Shown here: positions 1 through 7,576 of the stretch, in pieces
Numbering within the stretch: the first letter of the stretch is position 1
How the letters are laid out: each line of letters opens with the position of its first letter
DNA from: DUZB01 sp964407525
GTDB taxonomy: Bacteria; Desulfobacterota; DSM-4660; Desulfatiglandales; Desulfatiglandaceae
Direction of reading: 5' to 3'
NCBI GenBank assembly: GCA_964407525.1
Contig: CAYOWC010000048.1
Span: 1 to 22,262 of the forward strand
DNA: 22,262 nt
Translations under genes and position numbers: made by a program
The notes under the pieces: generated by a model
What the model was told of the DNA's origin: nothing
Database searches by the model: none
What the model saw: the letters and a program-made list of their open reading frames with translations, nothing else

Positions 1-190
1 TCTCGAAATTCTTCACCGGAAAGCGGTATGAATCTCATTCATTCACGGGTATTGACATTAGGTTGGCATCAAAAAATGAAAGCTTCAATATGGTAAGAAG
101 GCATTTAAATATTTAAATCCTCTAAGCTAACAGCCAATAGCTAAAAGCTAATTGCAGCTTTTATGTACAATCAAAAGCAGGGGGGGAAAA

Positions 191-1759
191 ATGCAAACTT
201 CACGTTGGGTTTCAGGCGTTGGGTTCTATTTGTTCTTGTTGCTCGTGCCGGTCTCTGCGCACACGCAAGAACTGAGCCGCCAAGTAACACTGATCCAAGT
301 CCGGGCCGCAATACCGGAACTGGAAAAGTTCACGCGGGAAACCCTGGAAAAGAAGGGCGTGCCGGGTGCGGCGATCGCCATAGTGTTTCAAGATCGGGTG
401 TTGTATCTGCATGGGTTCGGTGTGCGTGAGGCAGGGAAGAAGGAACCTGTCACGGAGGATACCGTTTTCCAACTTGCGTCCATGTCCAAACCGATTGCCT
501 CGACGATTCTGGCTGCGTTGGTGAGCGATGGTGTCGTGACCTGGGATACGCCCATCCGCGACGTTGACCCCGGCTTTCAATTGTATGAGGCGTATCCGAC
601 CCAGCAAGTGACGATTCGCGATCTGTTCGCCCATCGCAGCGGGTTACCGGGGAACGCCGGGAACGACTTGGAACAGCTGGGCTATAGCCGTACCGAAATC
701 CTGTATCGCCTGCGCCATGTGAAACCTGCAAGCAGTTTTCGTTCCGCCTATTCCTACAGCAATTTCGGCATCACCGAAGGCGCCGTTGCGGCGGCGAAAC
801 CCACAGGGAAGGCATGGGGAGATATGGCGGCGGAAAAACTCTATAAACCACTGGGGATGCATTCCACCAGTTCGTACCATAAAGATTTCCTGGCTCATAC
901 CAATCGCGCAGTGCTGCACAGCCTTGTAAACGGCAAGTGGGCTCCAAAGGCGTTGCGAGACCCCGACGCACAATCTCCCGCAGGCGGTGTGAGTTCCACG
1001 GTGAAAGACCTGGCACAGTGGATGCGACTGGAGCTTGCGAACGGAAAGTGGAATGGCAGGCAGTTGATCGGCGAAGAGGCCATCGGCCAAACACACCTGC
1101 CGCTCATTATTCGCGGAAATGACCCCATCACCGGCAACCCCGGGTTTTACGGGTTGGGTTGGAACGTCGACTATCGGGATGATGGAACGGTGGTCTGGGG
1201 ACACGCTGGAGCATTTTCCCAAGGCGCCCGCACCCTGGTGAAGCTGATTCCTACCGAACAGCTCGGCATCGTCGTCCTCTCCAATGCGTTTCCAACCGGG
1301 ATACCCGAAGGCATTGCCCAAACGTTTTTCGATTATGTGTATTACGGCAAGGCCCGGAATGACTGGGTCGCCATATGGGACAAGATGTTCAACGCCCATT
1401 TTGGAGTGGAAGCCTTTGCTCCCCTCATCGCCATGTATGCCAAATCCCCTGTGCATCCCTCCCCCGCGATGCCTTTAGGCGCGTATGTTGGAGCGTACAC
1501 GAACGACTATATCGGCCCTATTCAAGTCCTTAAACGGGATGGGACGCTCGCACTGCAGATGGGCCCAAAGAGAAGGATATTCCCGCTAAAGCATTTCGAC
1601 CATGACCTTTTTCTCTATTACCCTGATCCGGAAACACCGGAGGTCCCCAGCAGCGTGACATTTACCATCGGCCCCGAACAGAAGGCGGTGCAGGTCGTGA
1701 TTGCCGATTTGAATGGTGAAGGACTGGGCACCCTGACACGGGTGAGCAAAGCTGAATAG
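191..1759 (+). CDS. Secreted serine hydrolase, class C beta-lactamase/PBP-like family
   Basis: A 522-residue protein of the beta-lactamase/transpeptidase-like fold. I chose the ATG at 191 because a G-rich ribosome site (ggggggaaaa) directly precedes it and because the protein then starts with a good signal peptide (a basic start, then a hydrophobic FYLFLLLVPVSA stretch, likely cut near SAHT/Q). An in-frame ATG at 152 would bury the signal peptide. The three active-site motifs of the family are visible: SMSK (S97, K100), YSN (about 189-191) and HAG (about 338-340). About 100 residues after the core resemble the extra C-terminal domain seen in many family members. It probably acts in the periplasm or outside the cell on a peptide, ester or amide. 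Whether it is an esterase, D-aminopeptidase or beta-lactamase cannot be told from sequence; the last is least likely, because such long environmental homologues are usually not resistance enzymes. It appears to be transcribed alone. Confidence 0.88.
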   Translation: MQTSRWVSGVGFYLFLLLVPVSAHTQELSRQVTLIQVRAAIPELEKFTRETLEKKGVPGAAIAIVFQDRVLYLHGFGVREAGKKEPVTEDTVFQLASMSKPIASTILAALVSDGVVTWDTPIRDVDPGFQLYEAYPTQQVTIRDLFAHRSGLPGNAGNDLEQLGYSRTEILYRLRHVKPASSFRSAYSYSNFGITEGAVAAAKPTGKAWGDMAAEKLYKPLGMHSTSSYHKDFLAHTNRAVLHSLVNGKWAPKALRDPDAQSPAGGVSSTVKDLAQWMRLELANGKWNGRQLIGEEAIGQTHLPLIIRGNDPITGNPGFYGLGWNVDYRDDGTVVWGHAGAFSQGARTLVKLIPTEQLGIVVLSNAFPTGIPEGIAQTFFDYVYYGKARNDWVAIWDKMFNAHFGVEAFAPLIAMYAKSPVHPSPAMPLGAYVGAYTNDYIGPIQVLKRDGTLALQMGPKRRIFPLKHFDHDLFLYYPDPETPEVPSSVTFTIGPEQKAVQVVIADLNGEGLGTLTRVSKAE

Positions 1760-1931
1760 CCACAGACACACACAGACTTACACAGACATTTTAGAAGGTT
1801 TTTTCTCCAGCGGACACCAGTATTCTCACCGTAACCTTGGTGAAACGAAAGCAACAACAGTTTCACGGGCTTCGCAGGAGAAACTGAAAACCGAAACGAA
1901 GTTTCACACGAACAAAAAGGAGAACCACATC

Positions 1932-2438
1932 ATGCATTCCCCGAATGAATTACGAACCCGGTACAATTTCAAAGACTTCCTATACTACATCTGCCTTTTG
2001 GCCGTTCCGATCTTCACGGCCATCCTTGCGATCTCCAAACACTCCGTCTTCTGGACCGTCGCCTTTGTGGTTCTTGCCGCAGTCTTGACCATCGGCATCC
2101 TGAAATATTATTGCACGCGCTGCCCCCACTACACACGGGAAGACAAAACCCTTAACTGCATGTTTTTCTGGGGACTTCCCAAGCTCTTCAACCCAAGACC
2201 AGGGGCACTCAATCTCGTCGACAGGTCGGTTGCCATAGGTGCCCCCGCAGTGCTGCTGATTTTTCCTTTATACTGGTTATGCATGGAACCCGGCCTGCTG
2301 ATCCTGTACATACTGTCACTGGCAGGGTTCGGCGCCACTGTCTATCGCAACGAATGTGGACGGTGTATCTACCTTGAATGTCCCATGAACAAGGTCCCCG
2401 AAGAGGCAAAGAACCGATCCGGAGGATCTTCAACGTAG
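1932..2438 (+). CDS. Small membrane protein with paired cysteine motifs, unknown function
   Basis: A 168-residue protein I do not recognise. The start is supported by AAGGAG about ten bases upstream. Four hydrophobic segments (roughly residues 16-36, 39-58, 91-112 and 118-137) predict an integral membrane protein. Two cysteine clusters follow hydrophobic segments and probably lie on the same face: CTRCPHY (C61, C64, then C76) and ECGRCIYLECPMN (C142, C145, C150). The CxxC pairs suggest metal or iron-sulfur binding, or redox chemistry, but no known family signature is evident. It is 172 bp from the serine hydrolase and has no other same-strand neighbour before the convergent restriction operon, so context gives no function. 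Confidence 0.75.
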   Translation: MHSPNELRTRYNFKDFLYYICLLAVPIFTAILAISKHSVFWTVAFVVLAAVLTIGILKYYCTRCPHYTREDKTLNCMFFWGLPKLFNPRPGALNLVDRSVAIGAPAVLLIFPLYWLCMEPGLLILYILSLAGFGATVYRNECGRCIYLECPMNKVPEEAKNRSGGSST

Positions 2439-2464
2439 AGACAGGAGAACAGCCGGTCCTGGGA

Positions 2465-2481
2465 CAACGGCCCGGCCGTTG
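2465..2481. repeat. GC-rich perfect inverted repeat, possible terminator
   Basis: CAACGGCC and GGCCGTTG form 8-base arms around a single C, 26 bases past the membrane-protein stop and between two convergent genes. It could fold as a stem with a CCCGG loop. There is no strong U-run on either side, so intrinsic termination is only possible. The remaining ~170 bp gap shows nothing else. Confidence 0.35.
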
Positions 2482-2608
2482 GGTGAGTGAAAAATAGGGG
2501 ATTGCGGAATTCCCAATTCCTCTATTGACTCACGTAAATAAATCAGAGGACAGAAGAGTTATTCGCTTTTTTACGGATGTCCTCCTATTCTCTATTCTGA
2601 AATGGAAA

Positions 2609-3307
2609 TTACTGCGGTAACCAAAGGTGTGTTACCGAAATCGGGCAGGCTTGCCCACGGCTTTCAGGCCATTCAAATTCCCTTTTGTGACTTGAACGGT
2701 AGATCGCATATTCATCCACTGTAGAATGGTTAGTCGTCTTCAGGGCGGCGCTCTTTTTACCATCTTCAAGAACAGAAGCGAGATTCTTGAATGAATAAGA
2801 TTCTTTTGCGTACCCGACCATCAGTGCATCCTGCATGGCCCAGGCATAGTCGCCGTTAACGAACCTTACCAAGCCTTTTTGGCAGTAGCAGGACAAGATC
2901 GGGTGCTTACGGTCAACGGGTTTACATTCCACAAAAAGGCCATCCTGATCGCTTAGAATGGGCAGCTTATCCCGTTTCAGATCAAAGAATATATCAGGCA
3001 TCTTGTCGGGATGTTTCTTATCTACGTTTGTAATCTTTGGCTCACGGGTCACCTTGCCAAACAAAGCACAATGGAAGCCATCAACATCGCCACTTTTTCG
3101 CAAACGATTTTCAATGATTTCAGCCAGAATCTGGGTAATGGTATCTTCATCCGCGGAATCCAAAATGAAATTGACAGGCGGTTTTTCTTGAAGTAACTGC
3201 CAGGCTCTTTTGATTACCGTGCAAAGAAGCAGGATGGTGCGTTGCGGGATTTGCGGGTGAGGCAGTGTGTACTCTATGCCGTGCGTAAAAAAACCGACCG
3301 CCATCAT
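2609..3307 (-). CDS. PD-(D/E)xK nuclease-like protein, probable restriction endonuclease subunit
   Basis: A 232-residue protein whose ATG overlaps the methyltransferase stop in an ATGA arrangement, so it is translationally coupled and the last gene of the lexA-methyltransferase operon. The central segment reads PDIFFDLKRD (about 104-113), then GLFVECKPVD about 20 residues later. This matches the spacing and chemistry of a PD-(D/E)xK active site (Asp, then E-x-K) in restriction-type nucleases. Upstream, residues 48-70 (DEDTITQILAEIIENRL) resemble the acidic helix that often carries another catalytic Glu in this fold. Its position next to an N6-adenine methyltransferase supports a cleavage role. 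I cannot name a homologue; it could also be a targeting or nuclease accessory protein. Confidence 0.62.
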   Translation of the reverse strand: MMAVGFFTHGIEYTLPHPQIPQRTILLLCTVIKRAWQLLQEKPPVNFILDSADEDTITQILAEIIENRLRKSGDVDGFHCALFGKVTREPKITNVDKKHPDKMPDIFFDLKRDKLPILSDQDGLFVECKPVDRKHPILSCYCQKGLVRFVNGDYAWAMQDALMVGYAKESYSFKNLASVLEDGKKSAALKTTNHSTVDEYAIYRSSHKREFEWPESRGQACPISVTHLWLPQ

Positions 3308-6300
3308 TTTTTCCCCACGGGAAACGCATCAAGATGATGGCGGAGAATATCCAAGGCACACAGACGGGCGCGGCTTAACGTCCAATACCGATATTGGCCT
3401 ATGATCCCCACGAGCAGCCGCCCCTTTTCGTGAACGACGACCCGGCTGCAACCTGTTTTGTTCGCTGCTTCGGTGATTTGAGAAATCAGCCTTTTCTGAG
3501 CCGCTTGCGTCAGAGTAGCGGAAATGGCCGGTGAATAAACGGTAAAAAAATACCAGGGAGAAAGAACATTTTGGTTCGCAATCTCAACCTCATCGATGGA
3601 TACCGTTTCCTTCGTAATATTGAAAGACGGGGCCAACAACCGTTGAAGTTCTGTATAAAAACGATTACGTTCAATTTTGGTTGGAAACGCATTGGCACGA
3701 TCCCGTGCTTCCTTAAAGGGTTCTGCCACTTCAAGCGTGTCTTTCACCACCTGGCGGTCATATGCATCCAGGCCGTAAAGGTCAAAAACGAAATCATTGA
3801 TCTCCTTCCAGGGTTTATCGGGCGCTGTTTCAAGCCGACGAGACAGTTCCAGGATGCGTTTTCGTTGCGCATCGGGCAACAGATTGATTTGCGGGAAAGG
3901 AAAATTCTCCAGGTCTGATTTTGTCATAGTACGCCGCTCTGCTCCCATCCTGGAACAGGTCACTATAACATAGTAGGAAAACAGCTCCGAATGCGTAAGC
4001 AGATGAAGAAGATAAATAGGCGAGACGTCAGAAAGGCCGTGAGCGGAAAACCCATAATATGATTGGCTGAAGACTACGCTCTCAAAAAGGAGGTACGACT
4101 TGGCTGAAGTAAGGGAGGCTCCCGGAGATTGCGGCACAATGAGGAGAGGTGGAGTATACAATTCCATGCACCTTGGCATATGAGCAGTGGAGTGCCCAAA
4201 ATCGAGAAGCGAGGACACATCAACTGAAAAGCCGCCATCTTCGGGAGACGCGAAATTGGACAATCCGTGCATGAATGACGCATCACTCTGAATTTGTTTT
4301 GGTGAAAGATTGTACCCCAACCCCGAATACAGTCCTTGCATCTTCCAATAAGACTTAACAGTAGGCCACTCCAAATCATCAAGCTTGCGAACCAGTTCCA
4401 CATCAAGAGCAGTTCCTATTGCCAGTGTCTTCAACAATTTTGGTTCATTGACGGCATCACAAGCAGCCACCGGCTGTGCGGATCGATAATCAATACGGAT
4501 ACGTCCTTTGTCATTCAGGAGCCGTTCAAAATGAGGTGTAACAAAATGAAAAAGGTGATTGGCTGCGGGAATACGATTGCGCGCAAACAAAAGCATAAAA
4601 GGCTGGCTCATTCCTGGCCAGACCGAGCAGTCAGACAGGTTGGAACCATTCAATATCCCCGTTATCTCAATACCCTGCAATACCACCTTAAACGCACTTG
4701 TGCCGGATTTTGTCTGTTTGAGAAAGATGCGCCCGGGCAACACCAGCGCAATGATACCCCCCGGTTTCGCCCACTGAATCGATTTCCACAAAAACGGTAG
4801 GTCCGGATTGTTGTCCGGGTTGTGGTACCCCCGCGCAATTTCTTCAAATCCACGATCTTTCAGGATCTGGCGCGTCAATTCGGTGAAGATGGTATTTTGA
4901 GCCTTGTCCTCTTTCCGGTCCCCTCTCAGGCGACTCCATGGCGGATTACCGATGATCATATCGAAACCGCCGTTGAAGTCTTCAGGAAGATCCAAGCGCA
5001 AACTGCCCAGCACAAAGCCTCTGGTTGCCCGCTCTTCAGGCCGTCTGTGGTTATACAACACCACTCCCTGAAGAGGTTTTGGGAATCTCAGGCTCTTCGG
5101 GGGTCTGGTCGTTCCATTAAGTTCAATGGCAGTGATGTAAAGCGACAGTGCCGCCAGGCGCAGGGCGGACTCACTGACATCAAAACCGCAAAGCTGATGG
5201 TAAAGAATGGATTGAATCGCCTCGGTGCCAGGACGCTTCCCATCGTGTTCCCACCGAGCCGCAACAAGCTTCCGGAAGGCCAGGACGAGGAAAATCCCGG
5301 CACCGCAACTCGGATCGAGAATTCGGGCATCTTCCTTTTCGCTGAGGCCTTCAAATCCGTCGTCCACGAGATAGCGGGCAATGTTCTTGGGTGTATAGTA
5401 CGCACTCGTCTGTTCTCTTTGTTGAGAATCCCAAATTTTGCTGAAATTCTCATACACCTGACTGAGTACGCCAATGGGGATGTGGGCAAAGTCAAGATCA
5501 CCCCAATCGATTCGGAGTTGAAACCCCTCGGCTCCCACATGTCTCCAGCCCTCCAAGATGGCTTGGAGATGGAGAAACAGTTTGCCGTCGGTCTTTTCAT
5601 TTGCCTGGTTGAAGACGGCATTGTAGCCGCTGGAAAGCGGAAGCAAGTCGCCGTTGAAGGTTTTGTCAAGCCACCGACATGTGGCGACGGAATTCTCAAC
5701 GTTGCGGAAGCAATCCCCAAGCGACTCCGCTTTCGGACAAACGGAATGAAGCTCGTTCAACCGGACTATCTTTCGATCCCACAGAAAGCGGAAAAACAGC
5801 GCCCGACCAAGAAATGAAAGAACATCCAAGGGGCGGAGATCGTGTGTCCCTATGAGAATCTCGGAGGATCTGGTCATCAGGTCACGAATTGTCTCGAATA
5901 TATAGTCCGGGGCGTCAGGCTGGCCTTCCATGGTAAAAACGCCATTCACAACGCTCTGAAAGAAAAGCGGGGCTTCGGAAGAATCCTGTTTGATCGTCCT
6001 CTTGTCGCTTTTGGCCAGAACGGAACGGTCTAAGTTGACAGGATACACATTCAATTCACCCGGACTCAAGACGCCGAGATATGCCCTCTCACCCCGGTTA
6101 GCCAAAACGCACTGCAAATCCAAAAGTTTGGTATTGTCGGAATTCCTTATCTGATCTACCGACACAATGTAAAGCAGAGGTCTGGCTTGAAATTCAGCAA
6201 CTGCATTCACTTTCAGGCGCCCCTGCCCGGATATCTTCAGTAGATCCAGGTAATCCAAATGCCTGGGGTTCGGCTCTCCGTCAAGTTGCACAACATCATA

Positions 6301-6336
6301 ACACCCAAAGGTTTTGACTGCGTTTGCAGTATTCAT
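3304..6336 (-). CDS. N6-adenine DNA methyltransferase, Eco57I/TaqI-like (restriction-modification)
   Basis: A 1010-residue protein with hallmark gamma-class N6-adenine methyltransferase motifs: AdoMet-binding motif I DPSCGAGIFLVLAF (about 341-354) and catalytic motif IV NPPW (about 464-467). Ahead of motif I is the YYTPKNIARYLVDDG stretch common in type I/IIG modification subunits. The N-terminal ~300 residues and the long C-terminal half, which should hold the target recognition domain, match the large Eco57I-like/COG1002 layout. I chose the ATG at 6336, which overlaps the lexA stop as ATGA; an in-frame GTG at 6345 is the alternative. There is no obvious ribosome site, which fits translational coupling. 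No PD-(D/E)xK domain is evident inside it; the candidate nuclease is the next gene. Its likely role is to methylate host DNA against that nuclease, although a solitary or phage-exclusion role is possible. Confidence 0.88.
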   Translation of the reverse strand: MNTANAVKTFGCYDVVQLDGEPNPRHLDYLDLLKISGQGRLKVNAVAEFQARPLLYIVSVDQIRNSDNTKLLDLQCVLANRGERAYLGVLSPGELNVYPVNLDRSVLAKSDKRTIKQDSSEAPLFFQSVVNGVFTMEGQPDAPDYIFETIRDLMTRSSEILIGTHDLRPLDVLSFLGRALFFRFLWDRKIVRLNELHSVCPKAESLGDCFRNVENSVATCRWLDKTFNGDLLPLSSGYNAVFNQANEKTDGKLFLHLQAILEGWRHVGAEGFQLRIDWGDLDFAHIPIGVLSQVYENFSKIWDSQQREQTSAYYTPKNIARYLVDDGFEGLSEKEDARILDPSCGAGIFLVLAFRKLVAARWEHDGKRPGTEAIQSILYHQLCGFDVSESALRLAALSLYITAIELNGTTRPPKSLRFPKPLQGVVLYNHRRPEERATRGFVLGSLRLDLPEDFNGGFDMIIGNPPWSRLRGDRKEDKAQNTIFTELTRQILKDRGFEEIARGYHNPDNNPDLPFLWKSIQWAKPGGIIALVLPGRIFLKQTKSGTSAFKVVLQGIEITGILNGSNLSDCSVWPGMSQPFMLLFARNRIPAANHLFHFVTPHFERLLNDKGRIRIDYRSAQPVAACDAVNEPKLLKTLAIGTALDVELVRKLDDLEWPTVKSYWKMQGLYSGLGYNLSPKQIQSDASFMHGLSNFASPEDGGFSVDVSSLLDFGHSTAHMPRCMELYTPPLLIVPQSPGASLTSAKSYLLFESVVFSQSYYGFSAHGLSDVSPIYLLHLLTHSELFSYYVIVTCSRMGAERRTMTKSDLENFPFPQINLLPDAQRKRILELSRRLETAPDKPWKEINDFVFDLYGLDAYDRQVVKDTLEVAEPFKEARDRANAFPTKIERNRFYTELQRLLAPSFNITKETVSIDEVEIANQNVLSPWYFFTVYSPAISATLTQAAQKRLISQITEAANKTGCSRVVVHEKGRLLVGIIGQYRYWTLSRARLCALDILRHHLDAFPVGKK

Positions 6337-6974
6337 GAGCAACACCGATTATTCCCGGTTCGAACAATTCCCTGGTAGCGTCCCAGGATACGGACAAGCC
6401 CTTTCATATCCTCGGAATACTTGAGGTCCTTAAAGGCAGTATTTTCGGATTTAAGGATAAGCCATTCAGATGTCAGATAGACTCGTTTTAATGTAGCCTC
6501 TTGCTCAACAAGAACAGCCGCTATTTCCCCGTTTTCAACACGATCCCGTCTCTGTATGATGGCAATATCACCGTTTCTAATTCCTGCTTCCATCATGCTA
6601 TCGCCAAGCACACGAAGCGCAAAAAGCTCCCCTCCACCAAACAAAGCAGGAGGAATGGGAAGATGCTCTTCAATATTCTGTTCCGCCCATATGGGAACTC
6701 CCGCCGCAATACGACCGAGCAAGGGGATGGAGTCTTCCTCCTGCCACATGACCGGCAAGGGCAACGAGGCCAACTGGATTCCACGAGCTCTTCCGCCATT
6801 GAGGCGGATATAGCCCTTCTTTTCGATCAGGGCGAGATGGCTTCGCACCGCATTAAGGCTGCCGAACCCGAAGTGGTCACGTATTTCCGCCTGTGTCGGT
6901 GGATAACCATTTCGCATCTGCCATGCGACTATGAGATCGTAGATTCTTGATTGTTTGTCTGTCAGCTTTTTCAC
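6333..6974 (-). CDS. lexA: LexA-type SOS repressor (S24 self-cleaving)
   Basis: A 213-residue protein when started at the GTG at 6974, which gives VKKLTDKQ and lines up with the start of E. coli LexA (MKALTARQ). An upstream in-frame ATG at 7007 is less likely because it sits only 6 bases from the operator. The N-terminal winged helix (residues 1-65, PPTQAEIRDHFGF...AVRSHLALIEKKGYI) binds DNA. The C-terminal S24 domain keeps the Ala91-Gly92 cleavage bond (RIAAGVP), Ser126 in GDSMM and Lys163 in TLKRVY. Ser and Lys are 37 residues apart, as in E. coli. It should therefore be cleaved on RecA activation. It heads a three-gene operon with the methyltransferase (4-bp overlap) and the nuclease, and is preceded by a matching SOS box, so it probably represses itself and the restriction genes. 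It may be the housekeeping LexA or a dedicated second copy. Confidence 0.92.
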   Translation of the reverse strand: MKKLTDKQSRIYDLIVAWQMRNGYPPTQAEIRDHFGFGSLNAVRSHLALIEKKGYIRLNGGRARGIQLASLPLPVMWQEEDSIPLLGRIAAGVPIWAEQNIEEHLPIPPALFGGGELFALRVLGDSMMEAGIRNGDIAIIQRRDRVENGEIAAVLVEQEATLKRVYLTSEWLILKSENTAFKDLKYSEDMKGLVRILGRYQGIVRTGNNRCCS

Positions 6975-7013
6975 GGTAGCTACGCATTTGCCTCTTGATA
7001 CTGTCATTGAAAA

Positions 7014-7033
7014 CACTGTTATAATACACAGTA
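7014..7033 (-). promoter_or_regulatory. SOS (LexA) box
   Basis: On the minus strand this reads TACTGTGTATTATAACAGTG, matching the E. coli consensus TACTGT(AT)4ACAGTA at both half-sites (CTGT-N8-ACAG). Its near edge is 39 bases from the lexA GTG start. This directly supports autoregulation of the downstream operon and tells which LexA class the repressor belongs to. Confidence 0.85.
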
Positions 7034-7048
7034 TAAGAGAAAAAGCAA
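7021..7048 (-). promoter_or_regulatory. Candidate sigma70 promoter of the lexA operon
   Basis: On the minus strand, TTGCTT (7048-7043) and TATTAT (7026-7021) are separated by 16 bases. The -10 lies inside the SOS box, so bound LexA would block RNA polymerase. The -35 match is 4 of 6, so the promoter is a prediction. Confidence 0.5.
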
Positions 7049-7343
7049 CGTATATTTTCATCAAACCATTTCCCCCTGAAAATCCTGGCAAAAGAATTCC
7101 ACAGGCATAATATCCCCTCGGAAATCAGAATATCGTGGTTCCATCGTTCGCGGTCCGTTCTGATGACTGGAAGAAAATACAGGTCATCGGCTCCAAGGGA
7201 TTGTTTTCCTGATAACTTGTACCCGGATTATCCGGATCTATCAACAATGAGACCTATTGAACGATGGATGTGTTCATGTTCCGGGCTTGTTCTCCGACCC
7301 ATCAGGCAGCAACCCCCTCGCCCATTTCCACCGAATCCGCGGA
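7049..7343. other. Intergenic gap between NACHT-FGE gene A and the lexA operon
   Basis: About 300 bp without a credible gene. Both flanking genes run on the minus strand, so this is the 3' flank of NACHT-FGE gene A and lies upstream of lexA. The only clear structure is the short perfect inverted repeat CCGGAT-T-ATCCGG at 7223-7235, which has no U-run and is not a convincing terminator. No reverse transcriptase, template repeat or small RNA signature was seen. Confidence 0.5.
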
Positions 7344-7576
7344 CCCAGAGGCCAGAGAAATCAAAGATCAGGGGTAGCCCCGGAAGCAACCACCACACGG
7401 AACCCGATGTAGTTGCTCCTGCTGAGCGGGTGGTACGCGACGCGAGAGGGACACCGCACGTGCGACAGGTCAAGGTTGAACGCGCCGCCGCGCACCACAG
7501 GAAGGCTATTAGCCTCAAGGTCATTTTCGATCTTGCAGTAAGCATCGTTTTCCCCCCACTTGGTGGCGCACCATTC
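7344..7576 (-). repeat. Candidate DGR variable region of NACHT-FGE gene A
   Basis: This 233-bp block aligns gap-free with 12395-12627. Its coding-strand left edge (GAATGGTGCGCCACCAAGTG) and the internal VVRGGAF block are identical at the DNA level. So is the VVVA block near the end, and so are 17 bases after the stop codon (7344-7360). Between them the codons are divergent and mostly NNC (GAC, CAC, GTC, TAC, CAC, CTC, AGC, AGC, AAC, TAC). This fits replacement of adenines in an AAC-rich template repeat. The template and reverse transcriptase are not in the window. Confidence 0.6.

Noticed and set aside
4822..5817. Plus-strand 331-codon open frame
   Set aside because: It lies wholly antisense to the methyltransferase, whose motifs are clear. 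It has low-complexity shadow composition and no ribosome site.
6975..7091. Longer lexA product with an N-terminal hydrophobic segment (MKIYVAFSLILCIITVFS)
   Set aside because: That reading would place the SOS box and promoter inside the coding region; the LexA family start matches the GTG at 6974.
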